Positions 8,332-16,905 are shown, counted from the first letter of the stretch. The stretch: 34,033 bases of DNA from Candidatus Methanimicrococcus odontotermitis (GCA_031286065.1 JAITUZ010000019.1:1-34033); one strand, 5' to 3'. Translations and numbers: made by a program. The notes: generated by a model from the letters alone, not told the origin.

Positions 8332-9750
8332 TTATTTTTTCAGAAATCGGAACGGACCGCTTCCTGTTGTATGACCGTCCACATCCGTATTGTTGACGCC
8401 GACAATTCTTTGATTGGTAAGACGGGTTCTCCTTTTGACGAATGTATCTTCCTGCCGTAAATTCTGCAAATCGGTTTTTGTCTCTGTTTCATGATAATGC
8501 CGAGCGTCCCGATTTCGATATTTGCCGTAATAGAACGCAAAATAGGCAAAACCCGAAAAGAGAAACAGAGCTCCCGCGATTTCAAGATCCGAATCTCCGG
8601 CCAGTATAAAACACAAAATCGCCAAAAAGATGCCGAGAACTTCAACAACCGCCGAAATACTGATTAATTTAGGCATATGAATCGGAACGCTTCCCATCGT
8701 TTCTTTTGTTCGGGCATTGACGGCGACATAATGCAGCGTCTTTTTACCGCCGCTCACTTGCTGATAACTGTACAGCCATACCGGCAAATAGGCCGCCTTC
8801 CACTGCTGTCCATGGACTTTTAAATGTTCCTGCTCCCAGCAAACGCCGCGATCATAGAATCTTAAAGAAGAATTGGCAGTGTGTCTGGCAATGTCTTTTG
8901 TCTGAGTGTTGACAATCCTTTCCAGCGCCGCGACATTTGTATCTCGTTTTTCCGAAGTATAGCCTTTTAAGTAATTTGCATTCCACTTGACGCAATTCTC
9001 AATATCAAACGGCATAATCGAATTGATAATATTATTGGTTTTTTTCGAAGATTTATTATCGAGTTTGTCGGAACTCGACTCAATGGTCAAATCAGACACC
9101 GCCAAATCGAATTCCCTCCAAACATGATACAAATCGGCATCATAATAGGTCTGTTTATCAACGGTATACTGTCTGACTTGTTTTTCGCCCTGACCGGTTA
9201 AACTGACATGCGCGTGAACATCAATCACCATGTAAGGCAAATAAACGCCCATAATGTTTTCCGTTGTAAATTCGGCTTTGAATTTCGGATGAGCAAAAAA
9301 CTTCCGCTTTCCGACAAATTTTTCAATTTCGAGTTGCGCCGCGTCTTTTTTAACTCCAAAGGGCAGCATCATATCTGGCACCGCCCCGTTTGGAATTTGC
9401 TGCTGAACAGACAATGTATTGCGGCACCAATGGCAGCGGGCCTGCAGCACTTCACCGGTATCAATGATGACTTCGGCGGCGCAGCTTTGACATTTAAGAG
9501 TTAAGATTTCATCTGTGCCGGCAATAATATCCTGAGCGCCGGAACTGATAATTTGACCCTTCACCTTCCGGATATTTGTTTCAAATTCGGCCGCTTTTTC
9601 CGGCTCAAATTCATGCCGGCAAAAATTACACCGCAGCAGACCGGTATTTGCATTTAGTGAAATATCCGTCGCGCCGCATTTGAGACATTTCAGTTGCCCG
9701 TGGCCGGATTCAGCCTGACCGGCGTCAGAATCGTTCGGATTGTTTGGCAT
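8332..9750 (-). CDS. Double zinc-ribbon membrane protein, YdjG-like
   Basis: A 472-residue protein with two N-terminal zinc ribbons of TFIIB-like spacing (C22/C25/C41/C44 and C87/C90/C106/C109), a soluble mixed region at 110-365, and two hydrophobic helices near 372-395 and 398-418. The charged C-terminus is predicted to be cytoplasmic. This arrangement resembles YdjG of the Bacillus ydjFGHI operon, linked to PspA-type envelope stress. A GGAG site nine bases upstream supports ATG at 9750. The SPFH gene lies 66 bp upstream on the same strand, as in that operon, so the two probably act together at the membrane. No PspA gene is present nearby. The family match is from architecture and context, not from a search. 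Confidence 0.75.
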   Translation of the reverse strand: MPNNPNDSDAGQAESGHGQLKCLKCGATDISLNANTGLLRCNFCRHEFEPEKAAEFETNIRKVKGQIISSGAQDIIAGTDEILTLKCQSCAAEVIIDTGEVLQARCHWCRNTLSVQQQIPNGAVPDMMLPFGVKKDAAQLEIEKFVGKRKFFAHPKFKAEFTTENIMGVYLPYMVIDVHAHVSLTGQGEKQVRQYTVDKQTYYDADLYHVWREFDLAVSDLTIESSSDKLDNKSSKKTNNIINSIMPFDIENCVKWNANYLKGYTSEKRDTNVAALERIVNTQTKDIARHTANSSLRFYDRGVCWEQEHLKVHGQQWKAAYLPVWLYSYQQVSGGKKTLHYVAVNARTKETMGSVPIHMPKLISISAVVEVLGIFLAILCFILAGDSDLEIAGALFLFSGFAYFAFYYGKYRNRDARHYHETETKTDLQNLRQEDTFVKRRTRLTNQRIVGVNNTDVDGHTTGSGPFRFLKK

Positions 9751-9816
9751 GCTTTTGTACTCCTGAAATATTGACTTTTACCCAAAATTCCTTTCTTTGC
9801 TTTTTTCAATGATTTT

Positions 9817-11043
9817 TCAGAGTTTGCTCAAAATATTGGTTTTTGCGGTGTCAAATTCCTCTTGCGATATGACGCCGGCATCAAAAAGCTGTTTCAGCTT
9901 AGCCAATTTGGCAAAGGGATCTTCTTCCGCTTGAGGCGGCGCTTGCGGCTGTTGCTGCTGAACAGCCGGCTGTCCTTGAATAAATTGAGATTGCGGCGTT
10001 CCCGCTGCCGGCTGCTGCATTCCGCCCATGACACCGCCTGCGGCATTCATGCCCATGCCCATAAAAGCCATGCCCATTCCGCCGCCGCTTGGGTTTTCTC
10101 CGGCGGCCTGCATACCGCGGGCAACGGATTGCTGCATAAATGAATTGCCGCGGGCACCGGAAAGAGCATCGGCTTTTTTGACATCGCTCAGCAGTTTCTT
10201 TGTATCTTCATCGTATTCGATTGCTTGGATGGCAACTTTAACGATTTCCAAACCGCGGTCATTTCTCCATTGATAATTTTCTTCGACCGCCGCTGACATG
10301 GACTGAGCAAAGCCGATTTGGTCGCCTTGGATTTTGGCAATTCTGTTGCCTTTGCTCGGATCATTCGTATAATTTGAAAAAGCGCCTGACAAACTGCCGA
10401 CAACTTCATTAAACAGCTGAGCGCCGGCATCATTGTCCATGTCGGCAAAATCGAATATCGGAGCGTTTGCCGCCAAATATTTCGCCGGCACAAAGTTCTT
10501 GATAAAAAGAATCGGGTCAACGATTTTTAAAGTGTACGTTCCGCGGGTAACAGCGCCGACTTGCGCGCCTAAATAAGCGTCATCCCAATAAATCTCAGAC
10601 TGTGTTCCGAATCGGTTATTCGGGATTTCTTTTAAATTAACGTAAAACAAAAGATGCTGATTTCCGGGCATCCCGCCGAATTTAAAGCGTTCCCAGGATT
10701 GTTTGACCGTTGATGATAAAATACCGTCACCGGCAAATACCGATTTAGAATCGGTGTCGTCAGAACGGAACTCATATCCTCCCGGCTCGGCAATAAAACC
10801 GGTAACGGCACCGGCCTGCAATGTAATTAATGCCGTTCCTTCCGGAACGACGATTTTACTGCCGTTTGTAATAATATTTTCCGAGCCTTTGGTGTTTGTC
10901 CCGCGGCCGGCATTCGTTTCCTTCTTGACGGCCCCGAAAACTCCCGCTGTTCCGGTAACGCCCGGCCGCGGCATATAAAAATCTTTCCACTGATCTGCAA
11001 GCGTTCCTGAAATTGATCCTGAAATGGCTTTAATAAATCCCAT
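9817..11043 (-). CDS. SPFH-domain protein with C-terminal SHOCT domain, YdjI-like
   Basis: A 408-residue protein. Residues 1-300 match the SPFH (stomatin/prohibitin-like) proteins of COG4260, often labelled virion core protein. Residues 310-370 are a Gly/Met then Gln/Pro-rich linker. Residues 372-408 are a SHOCT domain (DPFAKLAKLKQLFDAGVISQ onward), a short helical oligomerisation module. There is no obvious transmembrane helix, so membrane association would be peripheral. AAGGAG upstream supports ATG at 11043. It is the first gene of a two-gene operon with the zinc-ribbon membrane protein. SPFH proteins scaffold membrane microdomains; a role in membrane stress is inferred from bacterial homologous operons. 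Confidence 0.85.
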   Translation of the reverse strand: MGFIKAISGSISGTLADQWKDFYMPRPGVTGTAGVFGAVKKETNAGRGTNTKGSENIITNGSKIVVPEGTALITLQAGAVTGFIAEPGGYEFRSDDTDSKSVFAGDGILSSTVKQSWERFKFGGMPGNQHLLFYVNLKEIPNNRFGTQSEIYWDDAYLGAQVGAVTRGTYTLKIVDPILFIKNFVPAKYLAANAPIFDFADMDNDAGAQLFNEVVGSLSGAFSNYTNDPSKGNRIAKIQGDQIGFAQSMSAAVEENYQWRNDRGLEIVKVAIQAIEYDEDTKKLLSDVKKADALSGARGNSFMQQSVARGMQAAGENPSGGGMGMAFMGMGMNAAGGVMGGMQQPAAGTPQSQFIQGQPAVQQQQPQAPPQAEEDPFAKLAKLKQLFDAGVISQEEFDTAKTNILSKL

Positions 11044-11074
11044 ATTATCTTAACTCCTTTTTTTAATTGCCTTT

Positions 11075-11142
11075 ATTTTTTAATAAACTCATTCCTATTT
11101 TAATAAATTCATTATTTAACATTCATTTTTTAATAAACTCAT
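11075..11142. repeat. Three imperfect copies of a TTTTAATAAACTCATT-like unit
   Basis: Copies lie near 11075-11094, 11095-11114 and 11124-11142, in the spacer upstream of the SPFH operon. On the minus strand they read ATGAGTTTATTAAAA and include TATA-like sequence, so they overlap the likely promoter. Confidence 0.6.
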
Positions 11143-11145
11143 GTA

Positions 11146-11592
11146 TTAAATTAATTTTGACGATGTTTTATTTTTCATGTTTTCGACACCGCTTTTCTTT
11201 TTCCGGACATGCGCCAAAAGACGGCTTTGAAGAGGAGAGCCGGCGGAAACAGCCGCGTTTTCCGTCAAAACAAAATCGTCCCATAAAGAATTGATTTGAA
11301 GTTCCATATCTTCCAAAGCTTTTTTGAATGATTTATGGGAAGAAGAGACGTCAAAAATAGGGTTCTCAATGATGAAAACGTCCGTTTTATAATAAACCGT
11401 CAGAGGAAGCGGTTTAAACAGTTCCACGTTCGATTTTGACGAAAACTGAAGCAGCTCAAAATGACCGCCGTCTTCGGAAATCCAAATTTTTTCAGGATTC
11501 AGCACGCAATTGGTTTTTGTTTTATTTCTTTGATAAGTGACGGCAATTTTTAAAGCACCGCTCTTTTTGGAAAGGCTGAAAGTTTTTCGCAC
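11146..11592 (-). CDS. Uncharacterised 148-residue protein
   Basis: I do not recognise this protein. It is soluble, with a beta-rich first 75 residues, then NPIFDVSSSHKSFKKALEDMELQINSLWDDFV, which resembles the helical end of small archaeal proteins carrying an EAL-type helix before an LW.. segment. The C-terminus is basic. GTG is the start, with a weak GGGGT upstream. It lies 80 bp downstream of infB on the same strand and may be transcribed with it. Codon use looks like its neighbours. Confidence 0.65.
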   Translation of the reverse strand: MRKTFSLSKKSGALKIAVTYQRNKTKTNCVLNPEKIWISEDGGHFELLQFSSKSNVELFKPLPLTVYYKTDVFIIENPIFDVSSSHKSFKKALEDMELQINSLWDDFVLTENAAVSAGSPLQSRLLAHVRKKKSGVENMKNKTSSKLI

Positions 11593-11672
11593 CGTATTTT
11601 ACCCCGAAAACGTTTATGAGTTTGAGTTCTGAAAAAAAGAAAAACGAGGAAATAAATCAAAGAAAAGTGAAA

Positions 11673-13457
11673 TTATTTCCCCCAAAACGGTTTGTCTTTT
11701 CTGCGGATGGCGAGATATTTTTCAAGCGTTTCCTTTTCATCGGCGGTCAGCGTCTCAAATATCTCAAACTCCAGCACTTTAGAATCACTTTCCGGAACGT
11801 AAACGTACAAAATATCTTCTTCTTTGATTTGGCGGCCGACTGTAACGCCGTCAATCGCCATAGCGACTTCCATACCGACCGTCGCTTTGGGGATCTTTTT
11901 GCCGCTGAGTTCCAGCCCCTTCACGACGCCGACAACAGTGCCGTCCGGAAGCATGACATCGGTGTTGTTTTTCACAGCCCCGCCCAAAATGCGGACACCA
12001 ACGACAGCCGGTTTGCTCTGCCTGAAAATGCAGCCCGGCAGAATCTTAAACTGCCCCGGCTTGACGAGCGTGTCGGAACGCAGCTTATCCAGTTCTTCTT
12101 CCTGTTCTTTTACGAAATCATGATATTCATCTAAAAGACGGTAAATGACATCGTTTTTGAAAACTCGGACAGCCGGCGTTTCATCCAACAATTCCTGAGC
12201 GTCGGGATTGATTTTGATATTGAAAGCTAAAATAACGGAATGCATCGGATCATTGATGGTGGACGCTTCCATGACGTCGCGCTTTGTCACGTCGCCGACT
12301 TCCGCTTTTTGAATCAAGATATCCGCTTTCTTAAACTCGTGAACCATCGCCTCCAAAGATCCGATCGTATCGGCCTTAATCATCACGCCGTCCGCATCCG
12401 TTTGAATTTGGACATCATTGATTTCGGATTTGACTTTCGCAATCACTTCGTCCAGTGTCGCGGATGTCGCCTGAATAACAGGAGCGCCGGCAAGCGCGTC
12501 ACCGATATCGGGCGCGGAGATTTTAACGCCGGCCGCCGCCGTTACTTTCGGAATCGGCTGGAATTTGCTTTCATACCGGATTTCGCTCAGCTCCCGCGGC
12601 TTCAGCAGGGCCCGAACTTTCGTAACAATCGGCTCCCCGAGACGGCCGATGACGATCGTATCGCCTTTTTGAAGCGACCCGTCATACAAAATCACATCGA
12701 CGGTCGTCCCAAGCCCCTTCTCTTCCTTAACTTCCAAAACTGTGCCGATTCCGGGACCTTTGAGATCATAGTGGAGAGAAGATTCTAAAAAGCGCTGCGC
12801 TAACCCGAGAAGAATCATCAGAACATCGGGAATGCCTTCGCCGGTCAAGCCGCTGATTGGAACGACACCGAGCGTTTTTTGGAAATCCGTAACGCGGTCA
12901 AAGCGATCGGCGCTGAAACCTTGTTCATAAAGCCGCCCGATGACATCATAAAATTTCTTTTCGAAAATACTCTGAACCTCAGGCGTTTGTTTTTTGTAAG
13001 TGGATAAGAAAGATTCGCCCGAGTGAACTTTCCAGCCTAAAATTCTGTCAATTTTATTCGTGACGACAATAAAAGGCGTCTTAAATCTTTTGAGAATGTT
13101 TAAACTTTCAATCGTCTGCGGCTTGAACCCTTCATTAATATCGACGACGACGATCGCCAGGTCGGCAAGCGAGCCGCCGCGGCTTCGAAGCGTTGTAAAA
13201 GCGTGGTGTCCCGGCGTATCGATAAAAAGAAGGCCGGGAACGATAAACTTATCAGCCAGACGTTTGTCACCGCACTTCTCGACAATGACATCAATGGGCA
13301 CTTCCGTTGCGCCGATATGCTGGGTAATTGCGCCCGCTTCGCCTTTAACGATCGCTGTTCCCCGGATTTGATCTAAAAGCGTTGTTTTGCCGTGGTCGAC
13401 ATGCCCCATCACGCAGACGATCGGCGTTCTTAAATTCTTTTTTATCTCCTCTGCCAT
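11673..13457 (-). CDS. infB: Translation initiation factor aIF5B/IF2
   Basis: A GTPase that promotes subunit joining and initiator tRNA placement. It has 594 residues, the normal archaeal length without the long bacterial N-terminus. The G domain shows GHVDHGKTT at 18-26, DTPGH, and NKID. Beta-barrel domain II, domain III and the C-terminal barrel that binds Met-tRNAi follow. ATG at 13457 is chosen because AGGTGAT precedes it; the frame is open further upstream but that part encodes repeat sequence. In most euryarchaea this gene directly follows ndk, whereas here 2.4 kb of other genes and a tandem repeat intervene, so it must use its own promoter. Confidence 0.97.
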   Translation of the reverse strand: MAEEIKKNLRTPIVCVMGHVDHGKTTLLDQIRGTAIVKGEAGAITQHIGATEVPIDVIVEKCGDKRLADKFIVPGLLFIDTPGHHAFTTLRSRGGSLADLAIVVVDINEGFKPQTIESLNILKRFKTPFIVVTNKIDRILGWKVHSGESFLSTYKKQTPEVQSIFEKKFYDVIGRLYEQGFSADRFDRVTDFQKTLGVVPISGLTGEGIPDVLMILLGLAQRFLESSLHYDLKGPGIGTVLEVKEEKGLGTTVDVILYDGSLQKGDTIVIGRLGEPIVTKVRALLKPRELSEIRYESKFQPIPKVTAAAGVKISAPDIGDALAGAPVIQATSATLDEVIAKVKSEINDVQIQTDADGVMIKADTIGSLEAMVHEFKKADILIQKAEVGDVTKRDVMEASTINDPMHSVILAFNIKINPDAQELLDETPAVRVFKNDVIYRLLDEYHDFVKEQEEELDKLRSDTLVKPGQFKILPGCIFRQSKPAVVGVRILGGAVKNNTDVMLPDGTVVGVVKGLELSGKKIPKATVGMEVAMAIDGVTVGRQIKEEDILYVYVPESDSKVLEFEIFETLTADEKETLEKYLAIRRKDKPFWGK

Positions 13458-13505
13458 AAAAATCACCTGAAAAGCCATAAAGCGAAACGAAACGCACCGA
13501 CGGCA

Positions 13506-13670
13506 CTCAAAATCGAGTCCGGTCCGATACATCACGCCGCCCTGACACTCAAAATCGAGTCAGACCGCTGCATCGCACCGCCCCGACGCTCAAAATTGAG
13601 TCAGACCGCTGCTTCGCACCGCCCCGATACTCAAAATTGAGTCAGGCCGCTGCATCGCACCGTCCTGAAA
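13506..13670. repeat. 41-bp tandem repeat array (about four copies) upstream of infB
   Basis: The core CTCAAAATTGAGTC (or with CGAGTC) begins at 13506, 13548, 13589 and 13630, so the period is 41-42 bp. The rest of each unit is a GC-rich CCGCTGCATCGCACCGCCCC-like stretch. Each core is an inverted repeat (CTCAA..TTGAG). Copies are contiguous with no unique spacers, which rules out a CRISPR array. Confidence 0.9.
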
Positions 13671-13893
13671 TTAAAAACTGCCTCTGAATAAAGTTAAGAT
13701 ATTACAGTAAAGTATGCCTTCGAAGTATAAAAACTTTGAAACGCCGCTGAACCGAAAAAATATTGACTGAAACAGAATAACAGCAACGGTTTTCCGATAT
13801 AAAAAAGTCACTGTCAGCCGTTTATAAAGACGGAAGAGTGTGACAAATATAAAATTGAGAAGAAAAACGGAAAATAAAATGATCAAAAACGGA
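13671..13893. other. AT-rich spacer, no convincing gene
   Basis: Between the repeat array and the Fic gene. A minus-strand frame at 13671-13886 translates to a Phe/Leu-rich string with no family resemblance and no ribosome binding site, so it is not called. TATA-like sequence here may serve infB. Confidence 0.4.
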
Positions 13894-14850
13894 TTAATGA
13901 AACCGATTTAATTCGGATTCATCCTTATCTAATTGTTTTTGATAAATCTGATAAAAAATTTGTATCATTTGACCGATTTTCTCTTCATCACCCATTCGTA
14001 ATGCAGAGAGATATTCAGTTCTGTTTTCCGGTCTGATTAAAAACTGCGGATATTTTTCTTTTCGGAAGAAATAATTCATAATTTCACGCCCGACTCTCCC
14101 ATTTCCGTCCGTAAAGGGATGAATGGATTCAAATCGATAATGAAAAATTATTATTTGTTCAAAAGGATGTTTCTTATTCTGAAGATTTTCATAAAAATTA
14201 TTTATCAGTTCATTTAATTCGTCTTCAATCAGTTCAGGCGGAGTGTGCTGCAAATCACAACCAATGATTCCGATTCCTGTGTTTCGGAAGTGCCCGGGAT
14301 TCTCAAGAATTTTATCCATAATCAAAGAATGAATTTTTTTAATAAAATCAACAGTTACTTTTCCATTGAAATGATTTGCAAATGCGCGGGTTTTTGTAAA
14401 ATTTTGAATTTCATTAATTTCTCTGAGAGTTTTTTTTGGAGAAATACCGTATTCTAAAAGATCACGGACCTCATTCAAACGGAATGTGTTTCCTTCAATT
14501 GCGGTCGTTCCGTGAATATAATCGGTTTCAAATCCGGCCTCAATCAAAGAAATATCATCCGGCGAGATCTGTTTGAAATAAACATTACGAAACGCGCGTT
14601 TTTCTTCTAAAGACAAAATCTCAATTTTTTTCAAATAGTCTGAACTGTAATAATCCGAAACCAGTTCAGCCTTCTTGAAAGCCGCTTTTTTTTCTAATTC
14701 CAAACAAAAAAAGCCGACATTTTCCGGATCAGAAATTGCTTTTCTGACCTTCGCTTTTTTATCTTTAAAACGAACATCTTTGATGAGATTATACCGAATG
14801 CTGCCGTTTTTGTCTATCTTTTCAATACGATATTTCTTTGAGTCCATCAT
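13894..14850 (-). CDS. Fic family protein (class II, self-inhibited type)
   Basis: Fic enzymes usually transfer AMP from ATP to target proteins. The catalytic motif HPFTDGNGRVGR is intact at 244-255, with catalytic H244. An inhibitory helix motif, T115-xxx-E119-G120 (TTAIEG), lies before the Fic core; this is the N-terminal placement typical of class II proteins, in which the Glu blocks ATP binding. The protein has 318 residues, a usual length. No ribosome binding site precedes the ATG, but a TATA box at 14868-14877 lies 18-27 bases upstream, so the mRNA is probably leaderless. It is inserted with a dehydrogenase gene between ndk and infB, and it is more AT-rich than the ribosomal genes, which suggests transfer. 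No antitoxin gene is adjacent. The target is unknown. Confidence 0.92.
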   Translation of the reverse strand: MMDSKKYRIEKIDKNGSIRYNLIKDVRFKDKKAKVRKAISDPENVGFFCLELEKKAAFKKAELVSDYYSSDYLKKIEILSLEEKRAFRNVYFKQISPDDISLIEAGFETDYIHGTTAIEGNTFRLNEVRDLLEYGISPKKTLREINEIQNFTKTRAFANHFNGKVTVDFIKKIHSLIMDKILENPGHFRNTGIGIIGCDLQHTPPELIEDELNELINNFYENLQNKKHPFEQIIIFHYRFESIHPFTDGNGRVGREIMNYFFRKEKYPQFLIRPENRTEYLSALRMGDEEKIGQMIQIFYQIYQKQLDKDESELNRFH

Positions 14851-14859
14851 TAAAAAAGA

Positions 14860-14895
14860 GGCGGCATTTTATATAAATTTTTAGAAAACGCCGCC
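14860..14895 (-). terminator. Hairpin terminator with the fic TATA box in its loop
   Basis: Inverted repeat with arms 14860-14870 and 14885-14895 (GGCGGC plus a TTTT extension, one G-U pair). In the minus direction it is followed by a T run, so it can end the dehydrogenase transcript. The loop contains TTTATATAAA (14868-14877, partly in the arm), positioned as the fic promoter. Confidence 0.65.
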
Positions 14896-14945
14896 TTTTT
14901 ATCTTAAAAAAATAGAAATAAAAAAGAAACGAATGAAAAACGGAC

Positions 14946-15716
14946 TTAAATCGCCGTCCATCCGCCGTCAATATTGAGCAGCTGTCCGGTTGTGTATGTT
15001 GAAGCGTCTGACGCGAAATAAATAATCGCGCCGTCCAATTCTCCGGCTTTTCCGGCACGCCCCATCGGACAGTAAGTGTCCAGCGTTTTTTGGAACTCTT
15101 CCGCTTTCAGAATATCGCTCGTCATTTCGGATTCGAAATAAGCGGGACCAATCGCGTTAACGGTAATTCCTTCACGCGCCCATTCATTCGCGAGGGCTTT
15201 TGTCATCATGAAAACGGCGCCTTTTGTGGTCGCGTAGGCTGTCAGCATTTTTGAGAAAGGCATGGCCACTCTGGAATGAATAGAACCTAAGTTGATGACT
15301 CTGCCGTATTTGTTCTGACGCATCACTTTTCCGACTTCGCGGGCGAAGAAATAAACGCCGTCGATATTGGTCTTCATCATTTTATCCCAAACGTCGTCCG
15401 ACATCGTGTCCGCCGCCTCGCCGATTCCGAGACCCGCGTTGTTGATCAAAATATCAATCGTGCCGTAATGGTCAACGATTGCGGAAACGGCGGTTTTGAC
15501 GGATTCCGAATCTGTCACATCGCAAATCTGCGTAAAAACCTCCATGCCTTTGGATTCCAAATCCTTTTTCACGGCTTCCAATTTGTCAGCTCTTCTTGCA
15601 ACCAAAGCCAGTTTTGCGCCCTGGTTTCCTAAAGCATTCGCGAATTGCACGCCTAACCCGCTGGAAGCGCCCGTAACAACCGCGACTTTGCCTGTCAGAT
15701 CAAAATAGTTTTTCAT
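14946..15716 (-). CDS. Short-chain dehydrogenase/reductase (SDR)
   Basis: A 256-residue NAD(P)-dependent oxidoreductase of the classical SDR family. Cofactor motif TGASSGLG at 15-22, NNAG at 92-95, catalytic S145, Y161 and K165 (YATTK), and the C-terminal GGW region that closes most family members. The sequence resembles bacterial gluconate 5-dehydrogenase and 3-oxoacyl-ACP reductase types; the substrate cannot be fixed. CGGAGG upstream supports ATG at 15716. A palindrome-T-run element separates it from ndk, and a hairpin ends it before fic, so it is probably transcribed alone. It may be a gene gained from bacteria. Confidence 0.93.
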   Translation of the reverse strand: MKNYFDLTGKVAVVTGASSGLGVQFANALGNQGAKLALVARRADKLEAVKKDLESKGMEVFTQICDVTDSESVKTAVSAIVDHYGTIDILINNAGLGIGEAADTMSDDVWDKMMKTNIDGVYFFAREVGKVMRQNKYGRVINLGSIHSRVAMPFSKMLTAYATTKGAVFMMTKALANEWAREGITVNAIGPAYFESEMTSDILKAEEFQKTLDTYCPMGRAGKAGELDGAIIYFASDASTYTTGQLLNIDGGWTAI

Positions 15717-15897
15717 AAGAATATACCTCCGAAACTATCATTATTAAACGGTATATTAAATAAGTTTGCATTTCCGAAAAGATAAGAATGACAATAAAAG
15801 AACAACGGAAAAGAAAAAGTTTCAAAAAATGCCGTAAATAAAAAGAACAAAAAAAGAATTGAAAAGAATTAAAAAACAAAAGAGAATTAAAAAAGAA

Positions 15898-15911
15898 ATG
15901 GTTAAAACCAT
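15898..15911 (-). terminator. Palindrome and T run after ndk
   Basis: ATGGTTAAAACCAT is a perfect 14-bp palindrome 12 bp past the ndk stop. In the minus direction it is followed by TTTCTTTTTTAA and further T-rich sequence. It probably ends the ribosomal protein-ndk transcript. Confidence 0.6.
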
Positions 15912-15923
15912 CTGTTTTTTAAT

Positions 15924-16373
15924 TTATTCATAGAGACAGGCGTCATCGCATCTCTTGTAAGACAAGGGAGCGCAGTCGCCGAAGTGAATTTTAATTTCAC
16001 GTGCCGCCGCCTCAAGAGAGTCGGACGCGTGAACGATATTTCTGCCAGTGTCGACAGCGAAGTCGCCGCGAATCGTTCCGGGCGCGGCATCGGCGGGCTT
16101 TGTCGCGCCGTTGACGGCACGCATGATTTTGATGGAGTCGTTTCCTTCAACAATCAAAGATAAAGAAGGGGCGGAAGTGATGAATTCGACCAAGCCCGCG
16201 AAGAACGGTCTTTGAGCGTGTTCCGCGTAGTGTTCTTTGGCTTTGGCTTCTTCCATGACGGCAAACTTCATGCCGACGATTTTAAGGCCTTTTTTCTCGA
16301 TTCTTCCGAGAACTTCGCCCATCAAACCGCGCGCGACGCCGTCGGGTTTAATCATAACATATGTTTGTTCCAT
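15924..16373 (-). CDS. ndk: Nucleoside diphosphate kinase
   Basis: Transfers the terminal phosphate from ATP to other nucleoside diphosphates through a phosphohistidine. It has 149 residues, normal length. The signature NIVHASDS carries the active-site H115, and the opening TYVMIKPDGV and the RGDFAVDTGRN segment are diagnostic. GGTGATT upstream supports ATG at 16373. It is the fourth gene of the conserved archaeal order L7Ae-S28e-L24e-Ndk. Confidence 0.98.
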   Translation of the reverse strand: MEQTYVMIKPDGVARGLMGEVLGRIEKKGLKIVGMKFAVMEEAKAKEHYAEHAQRPFFAGLVEFITSAPSLSLIVEGNDSIKIMRAVNGATKPADAAPGTIRGDFAVDTGRNIVHASDSLEAAAREIKIHFGDCAPLSYKRCDDACLYE

Positions 16374-16445
16374 AAAAAATCACCGTTTATGAGTGTAAAA
16401 TAAGTAAAAAATGAAATAAAAAACGGAAAAAATAAGTCAAAAGAC

Positions 16446-16634
16446 TTACTTTCTCTTCTGTTCGGCGCGGCCTTTCTCGGTCCAAATTGTCTTTCTCGGA
16501 AGTCTTCCCATTGTCAAATTGTTTTGGCATTTGGAAGAGCACAAGAAAAACGTTGCGCCGTCTTTTTTGACGTAAAGCTTGCCGGTGCCGGGTTCAATCA
16601 TTTTTCCGCAAAAACTGCATTTTCTTTGTTCCAT
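16446..16634 (-). CDS. rpl24e: 50S ribosomal protein L24e
   Basis: A 62-residue zinc-binding large-subunit protein. The zinc ligands are C6, C9, C32 and C36 (CSFCG and CSSKC). The archaeal length and the [15 protein letters not shown] segment are typical. A GGTGATT site precedes the ATG. It lies 13 bp downstream of rps28e and is clearly in the same operon. Confidence 0.97.
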   Translation of the reverse strand: MEQRKCSFCGKMIEPGTGKLYVKKDGATFFLCSSKCQNNLTMGRLPRKTIWTEKGRAEQKRK

Positions 16635-16647
16635 TTTGAATCACCGT

Positions 16648-16872
16648 TTACCTCATGCTTAATTTTTTGGCTTCTCGTGATGTTTCGAGCAACATCAAAA
16701 TATCGCCGATGCGAACGGGGCCGACGCAGTTTCTGGTGATGACGCGGCCTTTGTCGCGGCCTTCTAAAATTTTGCACTGGATCTGACTGGCTTCACCGTG
16801 CATGCCGGTGTTTCCGATGATTTCAATCACTTCGGCCGGAAAACCGTTTGCATTGTTAAATTCTTCTGCCAT
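16648..16872 (-). CDS. rps28e: 30S ribosomal protein S28e
   Basis: A 74-residue OB-fold small-subunit protein. Family signatures are [38 protein letters not shown] and the ending [19 protein letters not shown] site precedes the ATG. It follows rpl7ae by 33 bp. Confidence 0.97.
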   Translation of the reverse strand: MAEEFNNANGFPAEVIEIIGNTGMHGEASQIQCKILEGRDKGRVITRNCVGPVRIGDILMLLETSREAKKLSMR

Positions 16873-16905
16873 AATTCATCTCTCCTGTTTGATTGCGTTT
16901 AAAAA

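Noticed and set aside
13458-13535. N-terminal extension of infB
   Set aside because: The extra 26 codons encode repeat-adjacent sequence, and a strong AGGTGAT site fits the ATG at 13457.
13506-13670. Possible CRISPR array upstream of infB
   Set aside because: Each 41-bp unit is similar over its whole length, so there are no spacers, and no cas genes are near.
13671-13886. Minus-strand 71-codon Phe/Leu-rich frame
   Set aside because: It looks like translated AT-rich spacer, with no ribosome binding site and no family resemblance.
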